Source: Amphritea atlantica
GTDB taxonomy: Bacteria; Pseudomonadota; Gammaproteobacteria; Pseudomonadales; Balneatricaceae
Reading direction: 5' to 3'
Length of the DNA: 64,000 nucleotides
Assembly (NCBI GenBank): GCA_024397875.1
Contig: CP073344.1
Coordinates: forward strand, 1,169,001-1,233,000
The notes beneath the pieces were generated by a model. That model did not search any database. It was not told the DNA's origin and worked only from the letters and a program-made list of their open reading frames with translations. Positions 8,603 to 18,381 of the stretch are shown here, one piece after another. Numbering within the stretch: position 1 is the first letter of the stretch; each line of letters begins with the position of its first letter. The position numbers and the translations under genes are program-made.

Positions 8603-10305
8603 GTAAGATGGATCGCACAGCGTATGCACAGATGTTTGGCCCCACCACCGGTGATCGGGTGCGGCTGGGGGACACTGAACTCTGGATCGAAGTAGAACAA
8701 GATTTCACCACCTATGGCGACGAAGTTAAGTTCGGCGGCGGCAAGGTGATCCGCGATGGTATGGGGCAGAGCCAGTGCAGCAACGATATTGCCGTCGATC
8801 TGGTCATCACCAACGCCCTGGTGCTGGATCACTGGGGCATCGTTAAAGGTGATGTGGGCATTCGTCAGGGGCGCATCTTTAAGGTGGGTAAAGCGGGTAA
8901 CCCGGACACCCAGGACAATGTTGATATCGTTATCGGGCCGGGCACCGAAGTGATCGCCGGAGAGGGCAGTATTCTCACCGCCGGTGGAATCGACGCCCAT
9001 ATCCATTTCATCTGTCCGCAACAGATTGAAGAGGCGCTGATGTCCGGGGTGACCACCATGATTGGTGGTGGTACCGGCCCGGCAACCGGCACTAATGCCA
9101 CTACCTGTACACCGGGACCCTGGTATATCGGTAAGATGCTGCAGGCGACCGATTCAATGCCGATGAACCTCGGTTTTCTCGGCAAGGGCAACGGCAGCCT
9201 GCCGGAGCCGCTTGAGGAACAGCTGGAAGCGGGGGCCTGTGGCCTGAAACTGCATGAGGACTGGGGCACCACCCCGGCCTCGATCGATAACTGTCTCTCT
9301 GTGGCTGACCGGTATGATGTACAGGTGGCGATCCATACCGATACCCTGAATGAATCCGGTTTTGTCGATGATACTCTGGCGGCGTTTAAAGACCGGGTGA
9401 TCCATACCTATCACACAGAAGGTGCCGGTGGTGGTCATGCGCCGGATATTATCCGTGCCTGCGCTTATCCCAATGTCTTGCCCTCATCGACTAACCCGAC
9501 CCGTCCCTACACCCGTAACACGGTGGATGAGCATCTGGATATGCTGATGGTGTGTCACCATCTGGACAGCAATATCCCCGAAGATGTGGCATTTGCCGAT
9601 TCCCGCATCCGTAAAGAGACCATTGCTGCGGAGGATATTTTCCATGACCGCGGCGCGTTTAGCATGATCTCGTCGGATTCTCAGGCGATGGGACGGGTTG
9701 GCGAAGTAGTCACCCGTACCTGGCAGACAGCCCATAAAATGAAAACGCAGTTTGGTCTGCTGCCAGAAGACGAAGAACTGGGCTGCGATAACTTCCGTGC
9801 CCGCCGCTATATCGCTAAATATACGATCAATCCGGCCATCGCTCACGGTATCTCTCACGAGGTAGGCTCGATTGAACCGGGCAAACTGGCGGATCTGGTG
9901 TTATGGAAACCGGCTTTCTTCGGCGTTAAGCCCTCGCTGATTATCAAGGGAGGGATGATCGCTGCGGCCCCGATGGGGGATCCGAATGCCTCTATTCCAA
10001 CCCCGCAGCCAGTGCACTACCGACCGATGTTTGGCTCATTCGGTCAGGCGCCGGCGAAAACGTCGGTGACCTTCGTGTCCGCTGCGGCACTGGAAAAAGA
10101 TATCGGTGGGCAACTGGGACTGAATCGTCGCTTAGTGGCCTGCGCCAATACCCGCAATATCGGTAAGAAAGATATGCTGCACAACGACTGGATGCCGGTG
10201 ATTACGGTTGATCCGCAGACCTATGAGGTGCGTGCGGATGGCGAACTGCTGACCTGCGAACCGGCTGAGGTGCTGCCATTGGCGCAACTGTACAATTTAT
10301 TCTGA
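8599..10305 (+). CDS. ureC: Urease subunit alpha UreC (catalytic)
   Basis: The protein has 568 residues and hydrolyses urea to ammonia and carbamate. Every catalytic residue is present at the classical Klebsiella numbering when counted from this start. H134 and H136 are in GIDAHIHF, the lysine to be carbamylated is K217 in [10 protein letters not shown]219, H246 and H272 follow, and D360 is in SSDSQ. The mobile flap has C319 and H320 in MVCHHLD. The enzyme should therefore be an active nickel urease. A 32-35 base gap without a terminator precedes ureE. Confidence 0.98.
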   Translation: MSKMDRTAYAQMFGPTTGDRVRLGDTELWIEVEQDFTTYGDEVKFGGGKVIRDGMGQSQCSNDIAVDLVITNALVLDHWGIVKGDVGIRQGRIFKVGKAGNPDTQDNVDIVIGPGTEVIAGEGSILTAGGIDAHIHFICPQQIEEALMSGVTTMIGGGTGPATGTNATTCTPGPWYIGKMLQATDSMPMNLGFLGKGNGSLPEPLEEQLEAGACGLKLHEDWGTTPASIDNCLSVADRYDVQVAIHTDTLNESGFVDDTLAAFKDRVIHTYHTEGAGGGHAPDIIRACAYPNVLPSSTNPTRPYTRNTVDEHLDMLMVCHHLDSNIPEDVAFADSRIRKETIAAEDIFHDRGAFSMISSDSQAMGRVGEVVTRTWQTAHKMKTQFGLLPEDEELGCDNFRARRYIAKYTINPAIAHGISHEVGSIEPGKLADLVLWKPAFFGVKPSLIIKGGMIAAAPMGDPNASIPTPQPVHYRPMFGSFGQAPAKTSVTFVSAAALEKDIGGQLGLNRRLVACANTRNIGKKDMLHNDWMPVITVDPQTYEVRADGELLTCEPAEVLPLAQLYNLF

Positions 10306-10340
10306 AGGTTTTTATAGGCCTGTTTTGTTAAGGAAAAGTG

Positions 10341-10787
10341 ATGCTGGAAGTCTATGAACGTTTAGGGGATCACTGTCACGGCGTGGTGTATACCACCGTG
10401 GTGCTGAGCCATGAACAGCGTGATCGTGGCCGGTTAAAACTGACCGGCGAAAATGGTGAAGAGGTGCGTTTGTTTCTGGAACGGGGCAAACCGTTGCAGG
10501 TGGGGGAATATCTCAAAACCACCTGTGGTAAATATGTTCAGGTTGAAGGCGCGGTTGAGCCGGTGACCTATGCCGCGTGTGACGACTGGCATACCTTTGC
10601 CCGGGCCTGTTACCACCTGGGTAACCGCCATGTGAAACTGCAGGTTGGAGACCGCTGGCTGCGGATGCAACCGGATCATGTACTGGAGGAGATGCTGGAA
10701 CTGTTGGGTCTGTCACTGACCCATGAGGAAGCCATATTTGTACCGGAATCGGGAGCCTACAGTAATGGCGGCCATCACCACCACTGA
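10341..10787 (+). CDS. ureE: Urease accessory protein UreE (nickel metallochaperone)
   Basis: The protein has 148 residues from the ATG at 10341; a GTG one codon earlier lies too close to the AGGA. It has the UreE N-terminal beta domain, then the metal-binding domain with LGNRHVKLQV (the conserved interfacial histidine). The C-terminus is a short histidine tail of four residues, much shorter than the His-rich tail of Klebsiella UreE. It supplies nickel to UreG/UreDF. Its 3' end overlaps ureF by 23 bases. Confidence 0.93.
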   Translation: MLEVYERLGDHCHGVVYTTVVLSHEQRDRGRLKLTGENGEEVRLFLERGKPLQVGEYLKTTCGKYVQVEGAVEPVTYAACDDWHTFARACYHLGNRHVKLQVGDRWLRMQPDHVLEEMLELLGLSLTHEEAIFVPESGAYSNGGHHHH

Positions 10788-11445
10788 TACAGCCCTGTTA
10801 CGGCTGATGCAGCTGAGTAGTGTCAGTCTGCCGGTCGGCGGCTACGCCTTCTCTCAGGGGCTGGAGTTTGCTATCGAGCGCGGCTGGATCAGCAACTCAC
10901 AGCAGGTGTCTGAGTGGCTGGAGCAACAGCTGCTCTATTCGGTTGCCCAGACTGATCTGCCGCTGTTGCGACTGGCGATGACCGCCGCTGAAGCGCAGCA
11001 GCAGAAACAACTGCAACACTGCAATGATCTGGCGCTGGCCTGCCGTGAAACCCGCGAACTCAGGTTGACGGACAGTGCGATGGGGGAGGCAATGAACCGG
11101 TTGATGGTGAGTCTGGCGGTGCCACAGCCGTTACCGACATCCGGGGGACTGAGTTTTGTGGTGCTGTTTGGTATCGCCGCGCAACACTGGCAGATCGGTT
11201 ATCCAACCGCTGCTCTGGGGTTCCTCTGGTCATGGTTAGAAAATCAGGTCGCCGCTGCCACTAAGCTGGTGCCGCTGGGACAGACCCAGGCGCAGCAGCT
11301 GCTGGGCGAACTGCAGCCGTTGCTGCCTGAGGCAATTAGCCGGGCAGAACAGGTAGAAGAAGATGAGATTGGCAGTGGCCTGCAGGGACTGGCGATCGCC
11401 AGTGCTGGTCATGAAACACAATATTCAAGATTATTCCGCTCCTGA
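10765..11445 (+). CDS. ureF: Urease accessory protein UreF
   Basis: The protein has 226 residues from the ATG at 10765, which is preceded by GGGAG about nine bases upstream. It has the family start [24 protein letters not shown] and the conserved block [10 protein letters not shown]. UreF acts with UreD as a gate that couples UreG GTP hydrolysis to nickel insertion. A longer frame begins upstream at 10723, but its extra 14 residues are unlike UreF. Confidence 0.93.
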   Translation: MAAITTTDTALLRLMQLSSVSLPVGGYAFSQGLEFAIERGWISNSQQVSEWLEQQLLYSVAQTDLPLLRLAMTAAEAQQQKQLQHCNDLALACRETRELRLTDSAMGEAMNRLMVSLAVPQPLPTSGGLSFVVLFGIAAQHWQIGYPTAALGFLWSWLENQVAAATKLVPLGQTQAQQLLGELQPLLPEAISRAEQVEEDEIGSGLQGLAIASAGHETQYSRLFRS

Positions 11446-11483
11446 TCGAATCAGGCGGAAAGGTAGCATTCAGGAGAGTTACG

Positions 11484-12155
11484 TTGAGCTCAGAAATAAG
11501 TACACAGACAGTAAAACCAAAACAGACGCTGCGCATCGGTGTCGGCGGTCCGGTCGGTTCGGGTAAAACAGCCCTGCTACGCTCACTCTGTTCAGCGATG
11601 CGGGAGCATTACGATATCGCCGTGGTCACCAACGATATCTATACCCAGGAAGATGCTAAGTTCCTGACGCAACATGAAGCGCTGGATGCCGACCGGATCA
11701 TCGGTGTGGAGACCGGCGGTTGTCCGCATACCGCGATTCGTGAAGATGCCTCGATGAATCTGGCGGCGATCGATCAGCTGATCGCTCGTCATGGTGAGCT
11801 GGATGTGGTGTTTGTCGAGAGTGGTGGTGACAACCTCAGCGCAACGTTTAGTCCGGAGCTGTCGGATCTGACGATCTACGTGATCGATGTCTCTGCCGGC
11901 GACAAGATTCCCCGTAAAGGCGGTCCGGGCATTACCCGTTCCGATCTGCTGATCATCAATAAGACCGATCTGGCACCGCTGGTGGGTGCCTCCCTTGAAG
12001 TGATGGATGTGGATGCCAAACGGATGCGTGGTGAGCGGCCTTTTGTGTTTTCAAACCTGAAGAAAGCCGAGGGGCTGCAGCAGATTATCGACTTTATCGT
12101 GTCCGAAGGGATGCTGGAAGCGAAGCAACTGCCGCCAGTGAAGGCCGTTGTTTAA
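11484..12155 (+). CDS. ureG: Urease accessory GTPase UreG
   Basis: The protein has 223 residues. The start is a TTG at 11484, supported by AGGAGA seven bases upstream; no suitable ATG exists nearby. The P-loop is GPVGSGKT (residues 22-29), the metal-binding Cys-Pro-His is at 80-82 ([12 protein letters not shown]), and [10 protein letters not shown] is conserved. UreG is a SIMIBI GTPase that carries nickel in the UreDFG complex. The rare start codon may lower its expression relative to structural genes. Confidence 0.94.
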   Translation: MSSEISTQTVKPKQTLRIGVGGPVGSGKTALLRSLCSAMREHYDIAVVTNDIYTQEDAKFLTQHEALDADRIIGVETGGCPHTAIREDASMNLAAIDQLIARHGELDVVFVESGGDNLSATFSPELSDLTIYVIDVSAGDKIPRKGGPGITRSDLLIINKTDLAPLVGASLEVMDVDAKRMRGERPFVFSNLKKAEGLQQIIDFIVSEGMLEAKQLPPVKAVV

Positions 12156-12189
12156 CAGTTAATAGTTAATAGTTTTTAAGGAGCACATA

Positions 12190-12792
12190 ATGAATAAACG
12201 CAATCAGTTACGTCTGCTAACCCTTGGCGGTGCACTGGCTCCGTTGTCAGCGATGGCGCATACCGGGCATGAAGTCGCCGGTTTTTTCCAGGGATTAGTG
12301 CATCCGCTGTCGGGTGCGGATCACCTGTTGGTGATGCTGGCGGTGGGACTGCTGGCCGTGGGCCAGACCGGTGAAAAAGCCCGTGACATGACCCGCCGGA
12401 CCCGTATTGCCGTTCCCGCAGCATTTTTGCTGGCGATGGTGGCCGGCACGCTGTTGGCGATTGCCGGACTGGCGGTTCCCTTCGTTGAGCAGGGGATTGT
12501 GGTATCTGTCATTGCTGCCGGTGGACTGCTGGCACTGGCGGTGCGCTTTTCGCTGGTGGCCGGAGTCGCGGTAGCCTCAGTTTTTGCATTGTTCCACGGA
12601 CTGGCCCACGGCGCTGAACTACCACTGGCAGCTCAGCCGGTGGCTTATATTGCCGGTTTCCTGATCACCACTTCAGCATTACTGGTTGCGGGTACCCGCC
12701 TCGGACAACTGGCTGACAGCTACAGCATGGGCCTGATCTCCCGTCTTGCCGGTGTTGCCGTTGCCGCCTTTGGTGTGTTGGCGGCGGTTTAA
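12190..12792 (+). CDS. ureJ: HupE/UreJ family nickel permease
   Basis: The protein has 200 residues with a signal-like N-terminus and about six membrane spans. The HupE/UreJ motif HPLSGADHLLVMLAVG is present near residue 40, and a second conserved histidine block, FHGLAHGAELP, near 140. Family members transport nickel (or cobalt) across the inner membrane for urease or hydrogenase. Position directly after ureG points to urease. The GGAG ribosome binding site is 6-8 bases upstream. It is the last gene of the nitrogen block. Confidence 0.88.
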   Translation: MNKRNQLRLLTLGGALAPLSAMAHTGHEVAGFFQGLVHPLSGADHLLVMLAVGLLAVGQTGEKARDMTRRTRIAVPAAFLLAMVAGTLLAIAGLAVPFVEQGIVVSVIAAGGLLALAVRFSLVAGVAVASVFALFHGLAHGAELPLAAQPVAYIAGFLITTSALLVAGTRLGQLADSYSMGLISRLAGVAVAAFGVLAAV

Positions 12793-12802
12793 AATGAATT
12801 GT

Positions 12803-12829
12803 CCCCGGTAGGAATCTTAGCTGCCGGGG
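12803..12829 (+). terminator. Possible weak terminator after ureJ
   Basis: CCCCGG and CCGGGG can pair across a 15-base loop. No T-run follows, so this is at best a weak or Rho-assisted end of the urease operon, located between convergent ureJ and a LysR gene. Confidence 0.3.
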
Positions 12830-12863
12830 GCTTCACATCGGAGCTTCTATTCTAATAGGGGTC

Positions 12864-13799
12864 TTATAGTTTTCGCTTAGCTAATATTTTGAACAGGTTA
12901 TCGGACCCCTCAGCCAGCTCAGTTAAACGGCTTTTTAGCAGCTTACAAAAATCTAACGCTAGCTGCGAAACTGGACGGGTAGCCGGGTATATCAGATTAT
13001 ATTTAAAGGGTATTGAGATAGAGAAGGGTTTTACTACAAGGCCCTGCTTGATAAAACTCAGGGCGGTCACCGGATCAACCAGAGAAACCCCTGAACCTGA
13101 AAGTACATAACTACAGGCGATATGGGATACCTGAGTATCAAATAGCATTTTTCTTTTTACCTCCGCATTCTCGAAAGCATCATCTACTTTGTAACGATGC
13201 TCTGTTCCTAGCGAAATAAAAACATCATCTTTAAGATCCAACGGTTCGATGAGTTCTTTATTCTCAAGAGGGTGCCCGGGAGGCAGTATACAGACCAGCT
13301 CGCTGCGCGCCAGTAATTCTGTTTTTATGGATGGGTCTGATACGGCAATGGCAGCAAAACCTATATCGAAATGTTCGGTAGAAATCCAGTCTGCGACCTG
13401 TTGAGAGCTACGGACCTGCAGAGTCATCGAAACTCCCTGATTCAGTTCCATAAACTCTCGGGAAACCTGTGGTAAAAACGCCTGAGCAAGGGCTGGCATA
13501 CAAGCTATTCGCAGCGTTCCCCGATGAAATGTCCTTAACTCCTCTGCAGTACGAGCCAGCTTTTCGATACCGACGAAGGATCGTTCTACCTCTTCAAACA
13601 GGATTAGCGCTTCCGGTGTGGGAACCAATCTTTTTTTCAATCGATCAAACAGCGGCACCTTCACCGAGTCTTCAAAATCACTTAATAGCCTACTAACTGC
13701 AGGCTGTGAAATAAAAAGTATTTCTGCCGCGCCTGTTGTGGTGCCAGCAATCATTACCGCGCGGAATGCCTCGACCTGCCTGAAACTTAACTGAGCCAT
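12864..13799 (-). CDS. LysR-family transcriptional regulator
   Basis: The protein has 311 residues from the ATG at 13799 (AGGAG upstream). The N-terminal winged helix-turn-helix reads LSFRQVEAFRAVMIAGTTTGAAEILFISQPAVSRLL in sections typical of LysR; the remainder is a periplasmic-binding-like effector domain. It is divergent from the TRAP/dehydrogenase genes at 13961, so it most likely controls them in response to their substrate. It resembles regulators of opine/amino-acid catabolism, but the inducer cannot be read from sequence. Confidence 0.9.
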   Translation of the reverse strand: MAQLSFRQVEAFRAVMIAGTTTGAAEILFISQPAVSRLLSDFEDSVKVPLFDRLKKRLVPTPEALILFEEVERSFVGIEKLARTAEELRTFHRGTLRIACMPALAQAFLPQVSREFMELNQGVSMTLQVRSSQQVADWISTEHFDIGFAAIAVSDPSIKTELLARSELVCILPPGHPLENKELIEPLDLKDDVFISLGTEHRYKVDDAFENAEVKRKMLFDTQVSHIACSYVLSGSGVSLVDPVTALSFIKQGLVVKPFSISIPFKYNLIYPATRPVSQLALDFCKLLKSRLTELAEGSDNLFKILAKRKL

Positions 13800-13960
13800 A
13801 AATGATAGTCTCCTGAGTGATCTGTAATATAACACCATGTTATCAAGTATGTAATATTCATGATTTGATATTATTTGTTCGATTTATGATCATGTAACTA
13901 CACCATTAAGGGTGCTTTTCAGGAGGCACTATTTATGAGCTCCGACAAGAGATAATAATT
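13800..13960. promoter_or_regulatory. Divergent LysR/TRAP control region with mini-ORF
   Basis: This AT-rich, 161-base divergent region should hold the LysR binding sites. A strong Shine-Dalgarno CAGGAGG precedes a six-codon frame (ATG at 13935, TAA at 13953). Its stop lies six bases before the dctQ ATG. The mini-ORF may serve translational coupling or as a leader. No unique T-N11-A operator could be singled out. Confidence 0.45.
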
Positions 13961-14521
13961 ATGGAGACATTGTTTAGGTACACTTTGGCGATATTGATCA
14001 GTACGGTTGCAGGGATGCAGTTCGTGCAGGTAATAACCCGCTATGTGTTCGAGACGCCTATTATGGGGCTTGAAGAAATAGCTGTTATTCCGACCTTATG
14101 GCTTTATATTCTCGGTGCAGTCAATGCTTCCCGGGAAGACACACAGATCCGGGCGAATGTGCTCGAAATTTTCCTTAAAACAGAACGGGCACGGCATATT
14201 TTGCTAGTCGTTTCTGAGTCTGTCAGTCTGGTTATTTCAAGCTGGCTTACCTATTGGGCCTGGGATTACTTCCAATATGCAATGCGGGTCTCGAAAGAGA
14301 CCCCGACCCTCTACTTACCAACACTTATCTATGAATCGGCTCTGTTTATCGGTCTGTTGCTGATGACGCTTTATGTTCTGATGCATCTGTTCAGGCATGT
14401 TCGGGTTTTGCTGGCAGGCGGAGCTGAAGTCGATAAATTGATTGATCATGAGCATCCTCATACGGATGAACTTGATGAGTTCCAGTTGCTGTCACCGAAG
14501 GAGGATCGTAACAATGGTTGA
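13961..14521 (+). CDS. dctQ: TRAP transporter small permease (DctQ family)
   Basis: The protein has 186 residues with four membrane segments. Family features include QVITRYVFETPIMGLEE near residue 25 and WLYILGAVNASRED. It forms the small membrane part of a TRAP transporter that uses the sodium or proton gradient. Its end overlaps the next gene by eight bases. The hydrophilic tail is rich in His/Asp/Glu (residues 155-186). The substrate is not evident from this subunit. Confidence 0.92.
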   Translation: METLFRYTLAILISTVAGMQFVQVITRYVFETPIMGLEEIAVIPTLWLYILGAVNASREDTQIRANVLEIFLKTERARHILLVVSESVSLVISSWLTYWAWDYFQYAMRVSKETPTLYLPTLIYESALFIGLLLMTLYVLMHLFRHVRVLLAGGAEVDKLIDHEHPHTDELDEFQLLSPKEDRNNG

Positions 14522-15812
14522 GATAGCACTGTTAGCGTTTGCCGTATTAGTTATTCTGCTGAGCCTAGGTGTGCCACTGCCATACTGTTTTGGTGCAGGT
14601 TTGATGGTGATGGCTCTGATTGGCGAAGCCACTTTCAAGGGCATGATGCTGTGGGGTTTTAGTCAACTGACCAATCCAGTACTGCTGGCGATCCCACTGT
14701 TTGTTTTTGCTGGCACGATTATGAGTGTCAGTGGTATCGCCGCGAGTTTGCTGAAGTTTGTAAACGTTTTTGTGGGACGCATTCGGGGTGGACTGGGGGT
14801 TGTCGCTTCCATTAGCTGTGCCATTATCGGGGCGATCTCCGGTAGTGGCCTGACAGGTATTGCGGCGATCGGACCACTGCTGATTCCTGAAATGGAGCGC
14901 AAGGGATATCCCCGCGCTTATGCGACAGCATTGATTGCTAACTCTTCCATTCTGGGGCTGCTAATCCCACCCAGTGTCACCATGATTGTGTATGGCTGGG
15001 TCACTGAAACCTCTATTCTGGCGAGCTTTTTGGCAACGCTGGGGCCGGGCCTGCTGATCATGCTTAACTTTGCCATCGTCAATCTGGTTATGGCGCGAAA
15101 GTTTCCACTGGTGATGGATGACAAGGCCTCTTTTAGCGAGACAGTTAAGCTGGCGGGAAATAACACCGTCCATGCGATTCCGGCGCTGCTTATGCCGGTG
15201 ATTATTCTTGGCGGTATTTACGGTGGCATTATGACGCCGACCGAAGCTGCTGCGGTCGCCGTAATCTACGCGCTACCAGTCGGTTTTATGATCTATAAGG
15301 GGCTGACCTGGAAAAAGTTTCTTGAAGCCGGAAAGGAGTCTGCTACAGCGGTCGGGGCCATTCTGATTATGATTCTGTTCAGCTTGATGCTGAGTCAGAT
15401 CTTCGTCATGGAAGATATTCCTCAGGCACTGGTTGAATCAATCTTTGAGCTGACTCAGGACAAAACAACCCTGCTGATTCTGGTAACCCTGTTTCTCTTC
15501 GCCATCGGAATGGTGGTAAATGATATCACCGCAATCATTCTGACCGCACCGTTGCTGATGCCACTGATGAACGCGCTGGGGGTCAGCCCAATTCAGTTTG
15601 CTGCAATTATGGGGGTGACCACTGCGATGGGGGGCGTGACGCCGCCGTATGCCAGCATCCTCTATCTGGGTGCCCGGATCGGTAATGTGAAATTTACCGA
15701 GGTGATTAAGCCCGCCATGATTTTGCTGCTGTTCGGTTATCTGCCGGTGGTGGTGATGGTGCTGGTCTGGCCTGAGCTATCCGAATATATCCCTGCGATG
15801 TTGGGTTACTAA
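14514..15812 (+). CDS. dctM: TRAP transporter large permease (DctM family)
   Basis: The protein has 432 residues from the ATG at 14514, which has AAGGAGG 9-10 bases upstream; longer in-frame starts fall inside dctQ. It has about twelve membrane segments. Conserved blocks are GSGLTGIAAIGPLLIPEM, the glycine/proline motif GLLIPPSVTMIVYGW, and TPPYASILYLGARIG. It is the transporting subunit that pairs with DctQ. Confidence 0.93.
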   Translation: MVEIALLAFAVLVILLSLGVPLPYCFGAGLMVMALIGEATFKGMMLWGFSQLTNPVLLAIPLFVFAGTIMSVSGIAASLLKFVNVFVGRIRGGLGVVASISCAIIGAISGSGLTGIAAIGPLLIPEMERKGYPRAYATALIANSSILGLLIPPSVTMIVYGWVTETSILASFLATLGPGLLIMLNFAIVNLVMARKFPLVMDDKASFSETVKLAGNNTVHAIPALLMPVIILGGIYGGIMTPTEAAAVAVIYALPVGFMIYKGLTWKKFLEAGKESATAVGAILIMILFSLMLSQIFVMEDIPQALVESIFELTQDKTTLLILVTLFLFAIGMVVNDITAIILTAPLLMPLMNALGVSPIQFAAIMGVTTAMGGVTPPYASILYLGARIGNVKFTEVIKPAMILLLFGYLPVVVMVLVWPELSEYIPAMLGY

Positions 15813-15879
15813 TCAGATTAAACGTTAAACATAAACCATTTCATAGTCCGGTGGGACAAAAACAAAAATGAGGAAAGTC

Positions 15880-16881
15880 ATGTTTACTTCACTGTCTAAA
15901 AAGCTTGTTCTGGCCGCTTCTTTATCGCTGGCTACTCTGGGTGTAGCTGAAGCTGCAACCCTAAAACTGTCCCATGTTCGCCCTCAGGGAACGGCGATTG
16001 ATAAGGATGCAGCACAGTTTGCCGAAGCAGTTAAAGCGGCAACCGATGGCAAGCTTAAAGTTAAGCTGTACCCGGCAAACGCTCTGGGTGACTACACCGT
16101 TGTTCAGGAACGTGTGGGGTTGGGAGCCGTGGATATGGCGGTTCAGCCAATCGCATCCAGCGTTGATAAGCGTTTCCAGATCGTTTCTTTACCCTATATG
16201 GCTCAGGACTGGGCGGACGCACAAAAGAAATTCGGCCCCGGTTCTGTGATGCGAAATACGGTCTCTGATCTGTATAAACAGCAGGGCATCAAGGTGTTGG
16301 GTGCGTGGCCTGTTTATTTTGGTGGTGTTGCGCTGAACAAAGATGTTGAGGGTGCTGCGGATGCCGATGTCAGCAAAGCCGCGAAAGTACGTGTACCACC
16401 GATCAAGGTATTCCAGTTATTGGCGGATAATCTGGGTTATATCGGTTCACCCCTGCCGTTTTCCGAAGCGTTTACCGCGGTTCAGACCGGCGTTGTTGAT
16501 GGCGTAATTGGTTCGGGTGCTGAGGGTTACTACGCTTCTTTTCGTGATGTGACTAAATACTATGTGCCTATCAATACTCACTTCGAAGTCTGGTATCTGT
16601 TGATTAACGAAGAGCGCTTCAATGATCTTAAAGCTGATCAGCAGCAGGCTGTTGCTCAGGCGGCTCTTGAGTTTGAAAACCGTCGTTGGGAAACCGCAGA
16701 AAAAGATCAGGCTGCCAACGAACAGCGTCTGGTTGATGCTGGCGCAACGATCGTTAAGGTGACGCCGGAACAATTGGCAGCGACTGCTGCAAAGGTTAAG
16801 CAGAACGTATGGCCGGAAATTGTGAACGATATCGGTAAAGAGTGGGCAGACAAGATTCTGAAAGCCGCAATGGCTGAATAA
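15880..16881 (+). CDS. dctP: TRAP transporter substrate-binding protein (DctP family)
   Basis: The protein has 333 residues from the ATG at 15880, which has AGGAAAG upstream; an ATG 12 bases earlier lacks such a site. A signal peptide ends near VAEA, and the mature protein starts ATLKLSHVRPQGT. The conserved arginine that binds substrate carboxylates lies in KVRVPPIKVFQ. It is periplasmic and delivers substrate to DctQM. A carboxylate-bearing ligand is likely; the neighbouring dehydrogenase suggests an amino acid or derivative. Confidence 0.92.
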   Translation: MFTSLSKKLVLAASLSLATLGVAEAATLKLSHVRPQGTAIDKDAAQFAEAVKAATDGKLKVKLYPANALGDYTVVQERVGLGAVDMAVQPIASSVDKRFQIVSLPYMAQDWADAQKKFGPGSVMRNTVSDLYKQQGIKVLGAWPVYFGGVALNKDVEGAADADVSKAAKVRVPPIKVFQLLADNLGYIGSPLPFSEAFTAVQTGVVDGVIGSGAEGYYASFRDVTKYYVPINTHFEVWYLLINEERFNDLKADQQQAVAQAALEFENRRWETAEKDQAANEQRLVDAGATIVKVTPEQLAATAAKVKQNVWPEIVNDIGKEWADKILKAAMAE

Positions 16882-16892
16882 AATAGCACCTT

Positions 16893-16919
16893 CGGTCAGG
16901 TGATCGCCTGGCCGTTTTT
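16893..16919 (+). terminator. Intrinsic terminator between TRAP and dehydrogenase genes
   Basis: CGGTCAGG pairs with CCTGGCCG (one G-U) around a 6-base loop, followed by TTTTT. It lies 11 bases after the dctP stop. It probably sets partial read-through into the dehydrogenase genes, since no clear new promoter is seen in the remaining 33 bases. Confidence 0.7.
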
Positions 16920-16952
16920 ACTGATAAATCCCCTTTGTATTGGAGAAGGCAT

Positions 16953-18083
16953 ATGACGGAGAGTGTGCGGCTAAACCGTGGCAGCTCTGACGTAGCTGTC
17001 ATTGGTGGTGGCCTGGTTGGGCTTTGTATCGCATTGGGTATTCAACGGCAGGGGCAGCAGGTCACTGTTTATGATGAAGGCGATATCGCTTTGCGTGCAT
17101 CACGGGGCAATTTTGGATTGGTTTGGGTGCAGGGGAAAGGCGATAACCTTCCTGCCTATGCCCGGATTACCCGCCTTTCGGCTAAGCTCTGGGGTGGTTT
17201 GGCAGAAGATCTGACTCAACATACCGGCATTGATATTCAGCTGCAGCAACGGGGAGGCCTGTTTGTCTGTCTGAGTGAGTCTGAATTGAACAGCAGGCAA
17301 CAGATGTTGGAAAAAATGGCAGCGGAACATCCACAGGGCTACCCCTTCGACGTACTTGATCTGCAGCAGTTGCGGGAACTGATCCCGGAGATCGGACCGG
17401 AAGTAGCAGGCGCAACTTGGGGGCCAGAAGATGGTCATGTTAACCCGCTCTATCTGATGCGGGCGCTGGTTAGTCGGTTTGAGTTACTCGGTGGCAAGCT
17501 GGTCAGTGCCGGTCAGGTCAGAAATATTATATCGCAGCAGAGTCAGTTTGTACTGCAGTCTGAACAGGGTGATTTTAGTTGCAATAAAGTAGTACTGGCA
17601 GCGGGTTTGGGTAATAAATATCTGGGGCCGATGGTTGGCATAGACGCGCCGGTTTTTCCCAACCGGGGGCAGGTTCTGATTGCTGAAAGAGTACGGCCCT
17701 TTTTAAATTACCCCACGGGTCATGTACGTCAGACTGAAGAGGGCACCGTTCAGTGCGGCGACTCAAAAGAGGATGTCGGTTTTGACACCGGTACAACAAC
17801 GGATGTACTGGCACAGATTGCTCACCGTGCAACAACGATGTTTCCTCTGTTGAAAGATGTGAACCTGATCCGTTCCTGGGGCGCTTTGCGCATCATGACC
17901 CCGGATGGCAATCCTATCTATCAGCAGTCGGAACAATACCCCGGGGCGTATCTGGTTACCTGCCACAGCGGTGTCACCCTGGCGGCTGCACATAGTGGCC
18001 CTATTGCTGACTGGATTGCGACGGGCAGCACTGACCACGCTATAGATTTGGAGAAGTTTCATGGCAGCAGATTTAAGTTTTAA
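16953..18083 (+). CDS. FAD-dependent oxidoreductase (DAO family), dehydrogenase subunit
   Basis: The protein has 376 residues from the ATG at 16953 (GGAGAAGG upstream). The FAD-binding Rossmann motif VIGGGLVGLCIALGIQRQG is at ~16-34, and the DAO-fold signature SHSG-like CHSGVTLAAAHSGPIADW is near the C-terminus. This family includes the beta subunits of D-hydroxyproline dehydrogenase, opine oxidases and HcnC. The two overlapping genes that follow encode the small 2Fe-2S protein and the FAD/NAD subunit of such heteromeric enzymes. It probably oxidises an amine or amino acid at the C-N bond. The exact substrate is unknown. Confidence 0.88.
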   Translation: MTESVRLNRGSSDVAVIGGGLVGLCIALGIQRQGQQVTVYDEGDIALRASRGNFGLVWVQGKGDNLPAYARITRLSAKLWGGLAEDLTQHTGIDIQLQQRGGLFVCLSESELNSRQQMLEKMAAEHPQGYPFDVLDLQQLRELIPEIGPEVAGATWGPEDGHVNPLYLMRALVSRFELLGGKLVSAGQVRNIISQQSQFVLQSEQGDFSCNKVVLAAGLGNKYLGPMVGIDAPVFPNRGQVLIAERVRPFLNYPTGHVRQTEEGTVQCGDSKEDVGFDTGTTTDVLAQIAHRATTMFPLLKDVNLIRSWGALRIMTPDGNPIYQQSEQYPGAYLVTCHSGVTLAAAHSGPIADWIATGSTDHAIDLEKFHGSRFKF

Positions 18084-18381
18084 CCGCTTGCCCTGTAATG
18101 AGAGGGCTGAGATTGAGATTACTGTAGAGGGGCAAACAGTGATTGCTCTGGAAGGTGAAACTGTTGCCGCTGCAGTTATGTATGCAGGCCTCAGACCCAC
18201 TCGTACGACACCGGTAAGTGGCTCCGGCAGAGCGCCCTATTGCATGATGGGCGTCTGTTTCGAATGTCTTATGAATATTGATGGTAAACCCAATACTCAG
18301 GCCTGTATGACGGAGGTCCATAAAGGGATGGTAATCAGTGTTCAGCAGGGGGCCCGAGAGGTAGGCGGAGACAGCATATGA
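18061..18381 (+). CDS. (2Fe-2S)-binding subunit of amino-acid/opine-type dehydrogenase
   Basis: The protein has 106 residues. Cysteines 61, 66, 69 and 82 (CMMGVCFEC plus a distal Cys) form the plant-ferredoxin pattern C-x4-C-x2-C-x12-C. It matches the HcnA/OoxA-N/small-subunit family that moves electrons between the flavin subunits. It overlaps the upstream gene by 23 bases and the downstream gene by 4, so subunit stoichiometry is likely set by coupling. Confidence 0.88.
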   Translation: MAADLSFNRLPCNERAEIEITVEGQTVIALEGETVAAAVMYAGLRPTRTTPVSGSGRAPYCMMGVCFECLMNIDGKPNTQACMTEVHKGMVISVQQGAREVGGDSI

